Below, piece after piece: positions 1-9,800 of a DNA stretch of 46,887 bases; positions within the stretch are counted from its first letter, which is position 1, and each line of letters opens with the position of its first letter. The position numbers were made by a program, and so were the translations under genes. Location: positions 15,496 through 62,382 of the forward strand of contig MNCI01017480.1 in NCBI GenBank assembly GCA_015680685.1. Reading direction: 5' to 3'. The notes under the pieces are model-generated. The model was not told where the DNA came from. It made no database searches and saw only the letters and a program-made list of their open reading frames with translations. This stretch comes from Gnetum montanum (lineage: Eukaryota; Streptophyta; Gnetopsida; Gnetales; Gnetaceae).

Positions 1-1086
1 CGACTTTGATACTATTTTTAACATAAAATTAATTACCAATTTTGCTATGATACAATGCCATGAATTTCATGCTATTTCTAACATAGGCATGCATTAATAT
101 TTTATTTTGTAAATAGCTAATGCTAGTAGAACTTGTTATTATACAATTTTACTATTTATTTTAATTTAATTTCTAGTTTTATAAGTGCACATTAGCTTTA
201 TTGGATTTATAATTCCCTTTATTACATAAAATTTTAATTTTCTTAAGCATCCTACATAAAATTTTACTTATATATTATACCTCAAAGTAATTAAATTCAT
301 ATATTTCTTTCCTAAAAATTTTAATAGACTCCACTAACAACATATGTTTAATATTAAATTTACTTATAATTATCTAAAAAATTATTTTTCATATAATATT
401 AAAATGAAATTTTTATTATATGTGAGGAACTTCTAAATTAAAAGAATGGATCACTAAATTTAATTTTAACCATTCATATATGGTTGTACTTAAAACTAGT
501 AAAATTTAAATAAAATTTTACTTAATTTATAATTATATATTTTATTTTTTTCCTCCATAATTAGGCAAAAAATATAATCTATTTTTTTAATAATAAGTTT
601 TAAGTATCATTCATGTTAGTAAGAATGGAAAAAAGTACTTTAATATCATTTGTCAAAAAAATCGAAACTTTAGTGCCACAAAAGGATGTTTCTTCCTTTG
701 GCATTGTAATAAAGTTATTGTGTATGTATCCCTAAAGTGTTAAGCATGTATATATTAATAATACATTGTTTCAAACAAATATTTGCTTTAGCACTATATC
801 TCTCAAACCATTATCAAATATTCTATTCTAACTACCACTAAAATTATTTAACCTCCTTGATATCATTAATACTTGTAGAATGAAAAGGTACATTCATGTC
901 ATCATCTTGAGTTGGTGAAATTTTTAGGACAGAGAGGATGATTCTTCTTTTGCCATCATAAGAGAATTGTTGTCCATGATTCCTTACAAGATTCATAAAG
1001 TATATTCAAAAACAACATAATGTGTAATATTTCAATAGTAGAACAAAATTAAAAAACAAAAGAAACACCTCATACAAAAGGACACT
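1..1086. other. AT-rich flank 3' of the MADS gene
   Basis: This stretch is very AT-rich, with many TAAAATTT-like runs and no open frame longer than chance. It lies downstream of the minus-strand MADS gene stop codon (1087-1089) and would hold its 3' UTR. I see no second gene, no clear LTR and no terminal inverted repeat. Confidence 0.5.
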
Positions 1087-1381
1087 TCATATTAAAGGAT
1101 GTTGATTTTGAACCATTGAGTTCATTAAGCTTGAGGTTGTAATGTATGTGTGCTGCCATTGAGATGTTGTTCCCATAGAAGAATCATACTCTTCAAATGT
1201 CATACCATGATCAACATGTTGATCACCTATGGAATCTCCATCAAGAGGATATCCAAACTTGAATTCATTTGGAGTAGATTCATTTCTATGATTTACCATA
1301 TGTAAATTATGACTTCCTTGTGGAAGGCCTGGAAATAAAATAGTATTTGGAATACATTCTGCCACACATTGTGTTGCATCC
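1087..1381 (-). pseudogene. Last exon (exon 9) of the MADS gene, C-terminal domain
   Basis: The acceptor TTCTAAAG at 1382-1389 precedes the exon, and the preceding exon donor (TATGAG then GTAC) is intact. Codons run from R-DATQCVAECIPN to NQHPLI and a TGA at 1089-1087, with no internal stop. The coding integrity of this exon and of E8 (1485-1588) suggests that loss of function was fairly recent. MIKC* C-terminal regions are glutamine- and asparagine-rich activation-type regions with little conserved structure. Confidence 0.75.
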
Positions 1382-1589
1382 CTTTAGAAGTAAAAATTAA
1401 AATAGTAAATTCATTGAGTAGGATACCTCCTAAAAGACAATATAAAAAATATAGAAATCAAATAATTATTACAGAAAATTGTACCTCATATTTAGAATTC
1501 CATAAGTAGTTTCATGGTCTAAAATCTTTGGAACGTTAATATGATTTTCACTTTGCCCGTCACTCGGATTTCCATTTTGTACATAAAGC

Positions 1590-1783
1590 TATATCATAGA
1601 TAAGTTACATTTCATCCAAATATGTGTAATGAAATATAAACTAAATTCCTTAATATAGGTATTGAAAAGCAACCTGCATATATCATAGATAAGTTACATT
1701 TCACCCACCCATGTATATGTAATTAAATATAAACAAAATTCCTTAACATATGTATTAGAAAATGGCAGAATATTCACCTGCAT
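1590..1783. repeat. About 90-100 bp tandem duplication in intron 7 of the MADS gene
   Basis: The phrase TATATCATAGATAAGTTACA starts at 1590 and again at 1679. The similarity continues through GAAATATAAAC/TAAATATAAAC and AATTCCTTAA to an ACCTGCATAT-like end. The second copy ends on the exon 7 donor (minus strand ATGCAG then GTGAAT), and the first copy repeats a donor-like ATGCAG GTTG. Confidence 0.8.
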
Positions 1784-2734
1784 ATTTGTAGGATTAAAAG
1801 ACGACATTTGACAATTTTCTAAGAATTGTTGCAATTTTTTAAAAGATGAACGTGTAAAACTTAATCATAGGTATTATTAGTACTTAGAAAAGGGCTCAGA
1901 TTACAATATCAACCTACCTTCCTTGCTCTTACACGCTGTAAGGATTCCTCTAGCGTTTTCTCATAGAACTCAGCTCCTTGTAGTGTGGTTATCTGATGTG
2001 GGTCTGCCTCCAAGCACCTAAGATGTTATAATAGCAAACAAATATAACAATTCATCAATACATGATATACAACAGCATTCACAAAATCAATGATACGTAC
2101 AATTGGCTCTTCATGATCATCATTGATTACGCATAAAAGAAATTTGTACCACACTTATCATAACCTAAAATCTTGGCTTTTTTGAAAATAAAAAAAAATG
2201 CAAAGGGAGAGAGTATAGGTATTCTAGTAAATCAGACTGCTCAGTTTTTAATAAATTTTACTTTTCACCTTAAGTTTTCATAGGTACTGGCTTTGATCTT
2301 TTTTGAAGTGATGTGAGGAAACCTCTTTTGACGTTGACAAAGTTCTATAGTAATGTTTAGACTATTGGCATTTTGAATAATGTTAAGGCTTGTAAACATA
2401 TACGGTATGATAAACCAGAAAAATAATTGCCTAAAAGTAGCAAAATAGAACAAAGAGATCAATGCTTCAAAACAGGTAGTGCAAATCTACAATCTTAATA
2501 GCAAAATTTGTTTGTGGTGTCCCTATTATTAATAGTGTACTTCCTATCACTCTAGTTCTGCTATTTTCTAGGAAAGTAAGTCCAATATTATAGAGTATTT
2601 CGACTAGACATTTAGTTCTGCATGTAAGAAAAGAATATATTATTCATTTTGCCCTAATCTTCAATATGCTATTTGCCAGCCATAACGGAAATTTTCATTT
2701 TCAATTGAAAGAATTTAAAAACAAAATCATAGAC

Positions 2735-2799
2735 TCTCGGAAGCTGAGTTTGTTTTCTGCTTGCTCGAGCTATTGCTGCCATCTATTTATCTCTAGGTC
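2735..2799 (-). pseudogene. Exon 5 of the MADS gene with premature TAG
   Basis: The exon follows a good acceptor (TACTTCTCCATATAG) and reads DLEINRWQQ, stop, LEQAENKLSFR plus two bases, which join exon 6 in frame to give FRECLEADP. The stop is the TAG at 2772-2770. The context (CAA TAG CTC) suggests an original CAG glutamine lost by a C-to-T change. Skipping this 65-bp exon would shift the frame, so the stop cannot simply be spliced out. The product would end in the K region. Confidence 0.75.
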
Positions 2800-3024
2800 C
2801 TATATGGAGAAGTAAACCTAAGTTGTCTGCATGAAATCCTTTCTCAAAAATAGTTGTACTACATTAGCTGAGTAAAATTACCTTAACAGAATTAGAAGAA
2901 AGAAAAGTTGACAAGAATCTCACCTCAACACTTGATACATTGCCTAGGCTAGTTGTCAATCAATCCAATATGCACCAGAAGGAAAAAAACACACGTGACC
3001 ATCATGCTAGAAGAAGGATTAAAA

Positions 3025-3072
3025 CATGCATTTTATAAAAAAACTTTGCATGCATTTTATAAAAAAACTTTG
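3025..3072. repeat. 24-bp direct duplication over the exon 4 splice donor
   Basis: The 24-mer starting CATGCATTTTATAAAAAAAC occurs twice back to back (3025-3048 and 3049-3072). On the minus strand it carries the end of exon 4 (AAA) and the donor GTTTTTTT, so two identical donor-like sites lie 24 bp apart. Use of the second would add eight codons that include a TAA stop. Confidence 0.9.
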
Positions 3073-3980
3073 CTGGCAAGATGACTTGCAAGCTCATTTT
3101 CGGATTTCAATTTCTTCAAGGCTCTATTTAGAAACTGCATCAACTAAAAGGAGTCAGTGACACTACATCCTCCATCCATAAAAACAAATAGCTTTGAATG
3201 TGAAATGGAAGCTTTATTGCATCAGAGACCCATATTCAGCAAAAGCCCAAGCTAATAATGAATCAGATATATCTTTTTCTTTAAAAAAAACAACATGAAT
3301 AGAAAGAAAAAACAACATGAATATCCTATTCAGTAAAAGTAACCATAGATGTGATCAGTTTTGAATTGCCAAAATAAAAATGTTAAAACCCTAGCCATTG
3401 GGAAACAAAAAATTATTAGATGAATCTATTCTCGAAAAGGCACTGAAACCCTAAAGGTAGGGCAAAAGGAAGTCAAAATGGCAAGGATTATGGAAACATG
3501 AGAAATGATGGCGGCTATTGCCAACAATCCAATATAAAATTCAGTAGGAAATGGACCTTCCAATAAATGTGCAACTTACTTGTTGATCTTGGATCCTGCT
3601 GTGAAGGCTGTGTGAGTAAATTTCTGAAAAAGCCATGCTATCAAGGTCTTGAAGTTCTAAAACATAAATACCTCAGCAAAAACATGGTACAGACAACGGA
3701 TTACCTTCTGCCACGCTTGTGCTCAGGCAGTTTCACGAACCGGGCAATAACATCTTCGATCTTACTACAGAAACACAGCCAGATGACACAGAATAAACAG
3801 ACCTCTCAGGTACCAAAAACATAAGACACAAAGTAGCCAGAAAAGAAATTGAGAATTGAACACAGAAGCTCAATACAACAGATCATATAGAAGAGTTCAA
3901 CGGCAAATGAATGAATGATAAAATTGCAAAGCCGAATAGCATACTAAATAAACGACAGAAAAGAACATGATGAAAATGAT

Positions 3981-4165
3981 CTTTTTTTCCCGGAGAACTG
4001 GCTGAGGTGGCCCGAGGGAGAGAACATCATCACAGCGATGTCGATGTGACACAAAATGGAAAGCTCATACACCTTCTTGATGAGGCCATTTCGGCACTTG
4101 GAGAAGATAACCTGCCGGTTCGCGAGGTTCTCGATCTTCTTTATCTGGATCTTAACTCTGCCCAT
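3981..4165 (-). pseudogene. Exon 1 of the MADS gene: DNA-binding MADS domain
   Basis: This exon has 61 codons plus two bases. The ATG at 4165-4163 is chosen because MGRVK is the invariant start of MIKC* proteins; the longer upstream reading frame is the pyrimidine-rich leader. The domain is complete in length. It carries an R-to-C change in the basic region (AAG TGC CGA) and a D-to-H change in the LCDIDIA segment, both at positions normally conserved. The sequence after the expected exon end reads AAAAAAAG then ATCATTTTC, so the donor GT appears to have become AT. Exon 2 continues in frame if the junction is at that point. Confidence 0.85.
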
Positions 4166-4446
4166 GTTTCGGAAGGTAGCAGGGCCAGGATAGAACAGGC
4201 ACAGGAACAGAAGCAAGAAAGACAAAGGAATAGAGAAGAAATGAAACGAAAGCAAGGAAAATCTCAACAAAGGAAAAAAAGAATGGAATGAGAGAAGGAA
4301 ATGGAGAAGAGAAAAAAAAGCCTCAAAGTTTTGGACGCCTCAAGGACTGAAACAGTACAGCGAGGAAGAATAGTGAGGGTTTTTAGGATACCGTAGCAGC
4401 AACGGGAAGAGATTTGAATTTTTCCTACGTCCACCCCCAAAAGCAA

Positions 4447-4542
4447 TTCACGGAATCTGCACGTATCTATTTTATGGCGGTTCACGGAATCTGCATGTAT
4501 CTATTTTACCGATATTCACAGAATCTGCGCATATCTATTTTC
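4447..4542. repeat. Three tandem 34-bp repeats upstream of the MADS gene
   Basis: Units start with TTCACGGAATCTGCACGTAT at 4447, TTCACGGAATCTGCATGTAT at 4481 and TTCACAGAATCTGCGCATAT at 4515; the last is slightly shortened. They lie about 280-380 bp upstream of the MADS ATG in the minus-strand 5' leader or promoter. They could hold repeated protein-binding sites, but no known motif is evident. The leader between here and the ATG is rich in C and T on the minus strand, as is common in plant 5' UTRs. Confidence 0.85.
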
Positions 4543-4599
4543 CTTGGGACGCCATGACTTACTCATCTTCTGTTGTCCTATTTTGCTATCTTCCTTGCT

Positions 4600-6150
4600 T
4601 AACACTCTAACCTGGCTATCTTCTTGGACCCATGCAACTTATTGCAACGCTGAAGAAGTGTCATTATTCGGATCCTCTTTAACGCTGAAGAAATGCTCCA
4701 ATTATCCAAACGCGAAATTATGTGATCGATCTTGATTAAATTGCTTCTGAATCTAACCTTGATCAAAAGTATGCAACTGTCAATCTCTAGACAAAACAAT
4801 GATCGAATCTTAGCCATTTACTATTTCCAGATAAGAAGACGTGGAAGAAAGCTGCAAACTGCAACGAGAAATCTGTGCTTTTGCTGTGAAACCTAAAAGT
4901 AAATCAACGCTGATGTTAAAACTATCTGCAAACGATGACATATTGTTAACTTGGCAGAGAAAACTAAAACATGAAAAATGAACTGCAAATCGACGATTTA
5001 ATTAATTCACTTTGTGTCCCTGGAAGCAACCGGAATCTTACAAACTCGATCCATGCAATATATTCAAGCCGAAAAAGAAGCTGGAAAACTGATGAAACAG
5101 GTGAAACGCATATCTAGTATTAAATGAGTTTCAGTGAATCTTCCTAATTTAGTGATCAAATGCAGAATGGCTACCTTCAAACTTAGCAAGTTTCTAATTC
5201 TAAAACCAAGGAACCCAATGTTCGTCGGAACTAAAGAATATTAATTAAACTAAGGAGCGGTCACTCTACATAAATAAAAAGATAANTTTGTATGGTAAGG
5301 GCTTTCATGTCATAGCTTCAATACGTAGGCAACTTTGGGTTGTAGGAAAAGTTCTCCATAAAAGAATTCTAAAACTAGTGTATTTCCACAAATCCAAAAA
5401 ATATATTCGATTTCAATATTGTTATGGCATGTTGACTATCCATAAAGTTGCTTTACAATTGACAATCCATGAAGAATATGTTTTCTCATCACAGGGTGGC
5501 GTTAAGTGTTCATACACGATTACAATATACAAATTTGATCTTGGAAGTTCTATTGATATTAAAAGTGTAACAATTACAGTAACTAGAATAAGTCATAGGG
5601 TTGAGGGGAAGGGGAAGTTGAGAGCACTGTGAATGAAACTCAGGAACAACCCTATAAATAAACGAGGATTAAAGGAGGAAACTCGAATCGGGGCACTATC
5701 AAACTTTCACACATACTAACTTGTTACAAGATAGAATGACATAGAATTAGATGAGGCAAAGAGCTCTCAATATAAAAAAGGAGGCAAAGAGCTCTCACAC
5801 ATACTATTAAAGAGTTCATTTTTAGGTAGCAGTTGCTACTAAGGATGCAAGGGTATCAGTATATCCATGTGAGTAACACCATAAAAATAAGTAGATGTGA
5901 AATACAAATCAAAATACTAAAACAAAAGGATTGTACATCAGAGTGATAATTATTCAAAAGATAAGAGAGTTCAACTATACACATAGTGAAGAATTAGTGA
6001 ACAATTTGACTCCTTCATCATCATCTTAACCTTGTTCCAATAAAATGGTATCACATAATCTAAGCATATATATTACATAATCCAATCAGATTTGAAATGG
6101 AGTTTAAAATCTCCAACCAAGTAGACCAACCCATAATTGAGCAACTTATG
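4600..6150. other. Intergenic DNA without a recognisable gene
   Basis: No frame shows a protein family I recognise. The longest ATG frame (5288-5632, plus strand, 114 codons) has no homologue I know and sits beside an undetermined base (N at 5286). A short phrase AGGCAAAGAGCTCTCA occurs twice near 5755-5800. I see no LTR ends here. Confidence 0.5.
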
Positions 6151-6159
6151 ATTCACTAT

Positions 6160-6500
6160 TTTTTTATTGAAACTAAAGCTTTATTATGTCTGAAGACCTA
6201 TAAAATCTACTAGATATATTCTATAACTTGACCAAACAATAATGAGGTAGCAAAAATAAAGCATGCAAGTTTGTTTACAACAAAATTATAATATTGTCTC
6301 AAATTGATAGTCATATCATAGAAAGGAAACATATGCAACTCATCTTCAAGTGCCCCTAATTTGCACAACCTACAACTCATCTTCAAGAGGTCCTCACCTA
6401 TACAACCTATAAGTATTCCCTTCAAGGAAATTGAATCTATCTTTTACATTTAATTCTAAGATGATGCAAACTTAAGTGAAACTTGCTATTATACTCTCAT
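6160..6500 (-). mobile_element. LINE 3'-end fragment (truncated)
   Basis: The plus strand at 6170-6210 (AGCTTTATTATGTCTGAAGA) matches the 3' end of the larger LINE at 43685 (ACTTTATTATGTTGGAAGAC). Similarity continues through GCACAACCTACAA and TTGAATCTATCTTT. Read on the minus strand it ends in AATAAAGCTTTAGTTTCAAT, an A-rich tail. About 340 bp survive, so it looks like a 5'-truncated LINE insertion. Confidence 0.6.
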
Positions 6501-6999
6501 ACTTGATTAGGATAACAACAAATAAGAAATAATAATCACATAACTACCATGATCCAAAAAATTTTAAAAAGCAACAAGACAACAACCATAATAAAAAATT
6601 GACATGGTACGACACTAGTTGTGAATTTCAACATTGCCTGTTGTTGGTCAATCATTTTTCTGTCATGATTTTATCTTCCATTGCACAACTTGTATAAGAT
6701 ATTAAAATTTTACAATGATTTTTCACCTATGCATCTAACAAAAGTGGTTATGGTAATAAGCAAGGAAGTAAGGATTGGTAATTCCATATATGGTATTATG
6801 CTTGAGTACGTAGGCATTTGCAATGACTATGAATGGATTTTAATTCTATATTTTAAAAAATAAAATAAAATATATTTGCAAAGTAACATTAGTCATATAA
6901 AAATTATAGGTGGCTAAAATTAGAATTAAAATTAAGCTCTTTTTTGTTTTTTTGTTTTTGTTTTTGAAGGGTTGACTACACAAATATTACATTTTTACG

Positions 7000-7260
7000 A
7001 AAAAACAAATACAAACTTTATAAATTTACCGAGCATCAATAGATGCAACAAAAATAAACTATAGAAGTTTTTCTTTTAACATTATTATGCTCTCTCAAAT
7101 ATGCAGTCACTGCACAGAAAACAAACACATGCCACCCATTTAAAGGCTCCACTCATACAACATATAGGTGTATTTTTCTTAGAGATTTAAATTCATATTT
7201 CACCTTCAATTCCAGAATGAAATCCATGTAAGCCAAGTTTACTAATAGCTGATTGGAATA
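7000..7260 (-). mobile_element. Second, more diverged LINE 3'-end fragment
   Basis: The stretch TGTATTTTTCTTAGAG followed by a TTCACCTTCAATT-like segment and GATTGGAATA matches the order of segments at 43890-44030 and 6390-6500. It is shorter and more mutated than the 6.2-kb copy, and its boundaries are uncertain. Confidence 0.4.
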
Positions 7261-7269
7261 CTAAGTAAA

Positions 7270-8557
7270 ATATAGTGACCAAAAATCTAAGTTATTAAAT
7301 ATAATGTAACATAAATAAAATTATTTCTTACATAAACCCTGACATCTTTAATACCGTAAGGTATAAAAATTTTGGCCATTTTAATTAATGTAATTTTTTC
7401 TGTGCTTCCCATGTTTTTCGTTCCTCAGATCTAAAATTCTCCCTCTTATTTGGTTTGCTCCTGCATTGTAGAAAGGAACTTAACATTTATAACAAATTTT
7501 AAATTTTTATAATTTAAAATATTTTGCCAAATTTTGAAACTCAAAATTAAAGTGCAAGGACCCACGTTAAAATGGCATAGCTTTTGACCTTGCGATTTTG
7601 CATGATCACGATATTCACATGGTAAAGCTTGAACGGTAGCATCGTAGCAGGCTGGCAAACCTGTAAATAAGGCTCACCATGGATGAACTCCACATTTAAA
7701 CCTTCACCGAAGAGGATGAAGTCCTCCATTAGAGCAATGGCAATAGTAGTGGATTGCATGCGATGCAATGCTGATTATAGTTTATGAATCGTAATTTACG
7801 ATTCATGGCAAAATGTGTGATAAATTAAATGGTAACATTGAAGCCAATATATGTGCCACTACCCATGGATATATGTGTTCTCTTTTGTTAATATTTACAA
7901 TCTTAATTTGATTCCTTATTTACAAAGGTTTAAAGATGAACGATATAAATTGAATGGTAAAGATAACATTTAAGAAAAAAAATCACTGATAAAACACTAA
8001 ACATTTGAATTATGTAAATTAGTGAAAGAGATGCCTTGGTAATAAATTTGAATAATGGTTTGGGTGTAAATTACGTGCAAGAATGATAATGTACAAAAGT
8101 CAGCGGGACGGTACTATTAATATATTACATGGTTCATGACATTGTGTATATGACACAATGTGCATCAAACTTCATCATTGTATCAGAAGATCACAAATCA
8201 TCATTGTAACTAGTCGTTACACATGACTGTATTTAGTACAAACTATATATTTGCCATTGGATATGTTTAAAATGATCCAATAAATCTCCCTTCTCTAAGT
8301 GAAATTCCAAATGGCAACATAGTGGGTTATTCCATAATGCAAAATTAGTAAATTTCTTTTCACCTCACATCTCCTCCTTCAGGTCACGCACTGCATCGTT
8401 GGCCGCATGCACCTGCATGCCAGATTTTTTTTAACTATCAAGTCAGAGAATCTTGCCCTTCATTACATTTGCGTAAACAGAAATTGAAGAAAATCCTCAT
8501 CCTCCATTTACGTTTTATGCAAAACACACGTATGTATGCATGGCTTGGTCCTTGTTT
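7270..8557. other. AT-rich intergenic DNA
   Basis: No gene family is recognised. Minus-strand frames at 7446-7768 are open for about 70 codons but match nothing I know. A perfect 11-bp inverted repeat (7784-7806) and a 9-bp one near 8136 occur. The sequence ends where similarity to the element D gag begins (about 8558). Confidence 0.45.
7784..7806. repeat. Near-perfect 23-bp palindrome
   Basis: ATGAATCGTAA, one T, then TTACGATTCAT: two perfect 11-bp arms with a 1-bp centre. It may be a dimeric binding site or chance; it is not part of a larger element that I can see. Confidence 0.85.
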
Positions 8558-8694
8558 ATAATCAAGTGTGTGAACCCCAAGGGGATAAGTATGGATTAGT
8601 TCCAATATTTCCAACATGCAAGGATCCTCATTTTTTATTTATTAATCCTTTCCATCCTCAACTATTTAGTTATGGGGGATACCCCCCATTCTAA
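8558..8694 (+). pseudogene. C-terminal end of gag, element C
   Basis: An open frame begins NQVCEP and runs to FSYGGYPPF and TAA with no stop for 45 codons. Element D gag ends similarly (NQVCEPQFEY to LGYPPF, stop). The rest of gag is absent because the element is truncated here. No zinc knuckle is visible in this tail. Confidence 0.7.
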
Positions 8695-8826
8695 TAACAA
8701 GCAGGATTAATAAATATTTGTCAATTTTCTTTAATTTTACAACTTTTTATTTTTTAGTTTTTCATTTTTCAACTTTTTATTTTATTTTTATCTTTTTGTG
8801 TTTTTGTCTTTTTATGTTTTTGTAAG
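8695..8826 (+). repeat. T-rich low-complexity spacer after gag (element C)
   Basis: Runs such as ACTTTTTATTTTATTTTTAT follow the gag stop. The reverse-complement equivalent in D is 35945-36100, and in B a matching A-rich block lies at 21640-21860 after the integrase. Its conserved place implies a family feature rather than random slippage. Confidence 0.7.
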
Positions 8827-9800
8827 TAATCACATCTATGAATAAAACACTCCTGTGGATCGTTGGTTGAGGTGTGTTCTATGTTATTAAGTCATGAGTG
8901 ATCAATTATTTCAACAGTGAGCACATTACACCCACTCATCCACCTTACAAATAAGAGGTTTTGTTTGAGGGTACAGTGATATTCTTGATATTTCTAAAAC
9001 TTAAAATTAATTTTGTGTTCATTGTACCCAGAATGAAGAAGGATGGACAAAGAAGGAATGATTATAATGTGACATCAAGGGGACTTGTGGATTCTCTTTG
9101 TTGATGTCTGTGAGAGTTATCAAGCAACATGGTTGTACTAAGATCCTTGTAGATCTAATGAAAAATGGGAGTAAGAGTAATGAAAAGGGCACTCAAAAAT
9201 CAAAGGCTGTTCTAGGGGGTCCCACTGGAAAGACATGCATCCATGCCTGAAGGTTGGCGGCTTCTCTGGATTCAGTAAGGTTCAAAAGAAAAAAAAAAGA
9301 GAAAAGAAAAGAAAAAACAAAAAGTGCCATAGAACAAAAATCACGCCTCCCTTGAATAAAACGCCAAGTGATCGTATGCCTTGTTGTTATGGTACTCTCA
9401 TAGTTGTTCATCATGGGATGAAACAATCCGATGTCACTGATTAAAGGAATGAACTTGGTCCTAATCTTGAAGCGATGGGTTAATGACACCTTAATCATGC
9501 TTTACACGCAGGATTCACTATGCCTTGGGTTAATTACCTCATGTCCCAATCTCTAGGATCCCTTCTATATCTCATCTCATCTCGCTGTTCATATAATTGT
9601 AACCTGTGTCCCATGTAGCATAGAATTTTTATCTCATTCCTTTGGTATTTACATGTGTGTGTTTTGTGGAGTTATTGTGGATTACATTTAACCCTTCTAG
9701 TGCCCACGGATACTTTAAGTGTGGTTACACAAGGGCATTATAGGTTGGAACCTACTTTGGGAAGGATCCACTTGTGTAATCTTTTGTAATTTTCACTTAT
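8827..9800 (+). other. Conserved non-coding block of the retroelement family (copy in C)
   Basis: It contains GACATCAAGGGGACTTGTGG, GGAAAGACATGCATCCATGC and GGTTACACAAGGGCATTATA. The reverse complement recurs in D (about 34900-35945), parts recur in B (about 20600-21640), and a short piece recurs in F (about 31790-31900). No long open frame is conserved between copies, so the conservation looks non-coding: possibly a leader, packaging or splicing region for the downstream ORF. The function is unknown. Confidence 0.65.

Larger units (their letters stand above)
1087..4165 (-). pseudogene. MIKC*-type MADS-box transcription factor (AGL66/AGL104-like, S clade), probably a pseudogene
   Basis: I assembled nine exons by eye on the minus strand: E1 4165-3981, E2 3764-3705, E3 3637-3580 (or a 16-bp version 3595-3580), E4 3143-3069, E5 2799-2735, E6 2017-1918, E7 about 1837-1778, E8 1588-1485, E9 1381-1087. 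They total 1002 bp (333 residues plus stop), and every phase joins. E1 is the MADS domain, starting [10 protein letters not shown] with the [11 protein letters not shown] end typical of S-clade MIKC* proteins. E2 gives KIEDVIARFVKLPEHKRG. E4 to E6 give the K-like coiled-coil region (RALKKLKSENELAS, LEQAENKLSFRE, HQITTLQGAEF). E8 and E9 are the C-terminal region ending NSMVQNQHPLI. The long multi-exon region after the MADS box and the overall length fit MIKC* genes, whose Arabidopsis members act in pollen as S/P-clade heterodimers. Defects: in-frame TAG at 2772-2770 in E5 (a CAG in the expected Q run), AT instead of GT after E1, and no AG before E7. In the MADS domain, the expected SKRRNG reads SKCRNG and LCDIDIA reads LCHIDIA. 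Identity is strong; loss of function is inferred. Confidence 0.85.

Noticed and set aside
3567-3824. 85-codon plus-strand ORF
   Set aside because: It lies antisense over exons 2 and 3 of the MADS gene and resembles no family.
4007-4291. 94-codon plus-strand ORF over the MADS exon
   Set aside because: It is the antisense shadow of the MADS domain and its pyrimidine-rich leader; its charged composition comes from the AG-rich complement.
5288-5632. 114-codon plus-strand ORF
   Set aside because: No recognisable domain, no supporting promoter or splice context, and an undetermined base just upstream. It could be a remnant but I cannot support a gene.
7446-7768. Overlapping minus-strand ORFs of about 70 codons
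   Set aside because: Two frames compete over the same DNA and neither shows a family motif that I can defend.
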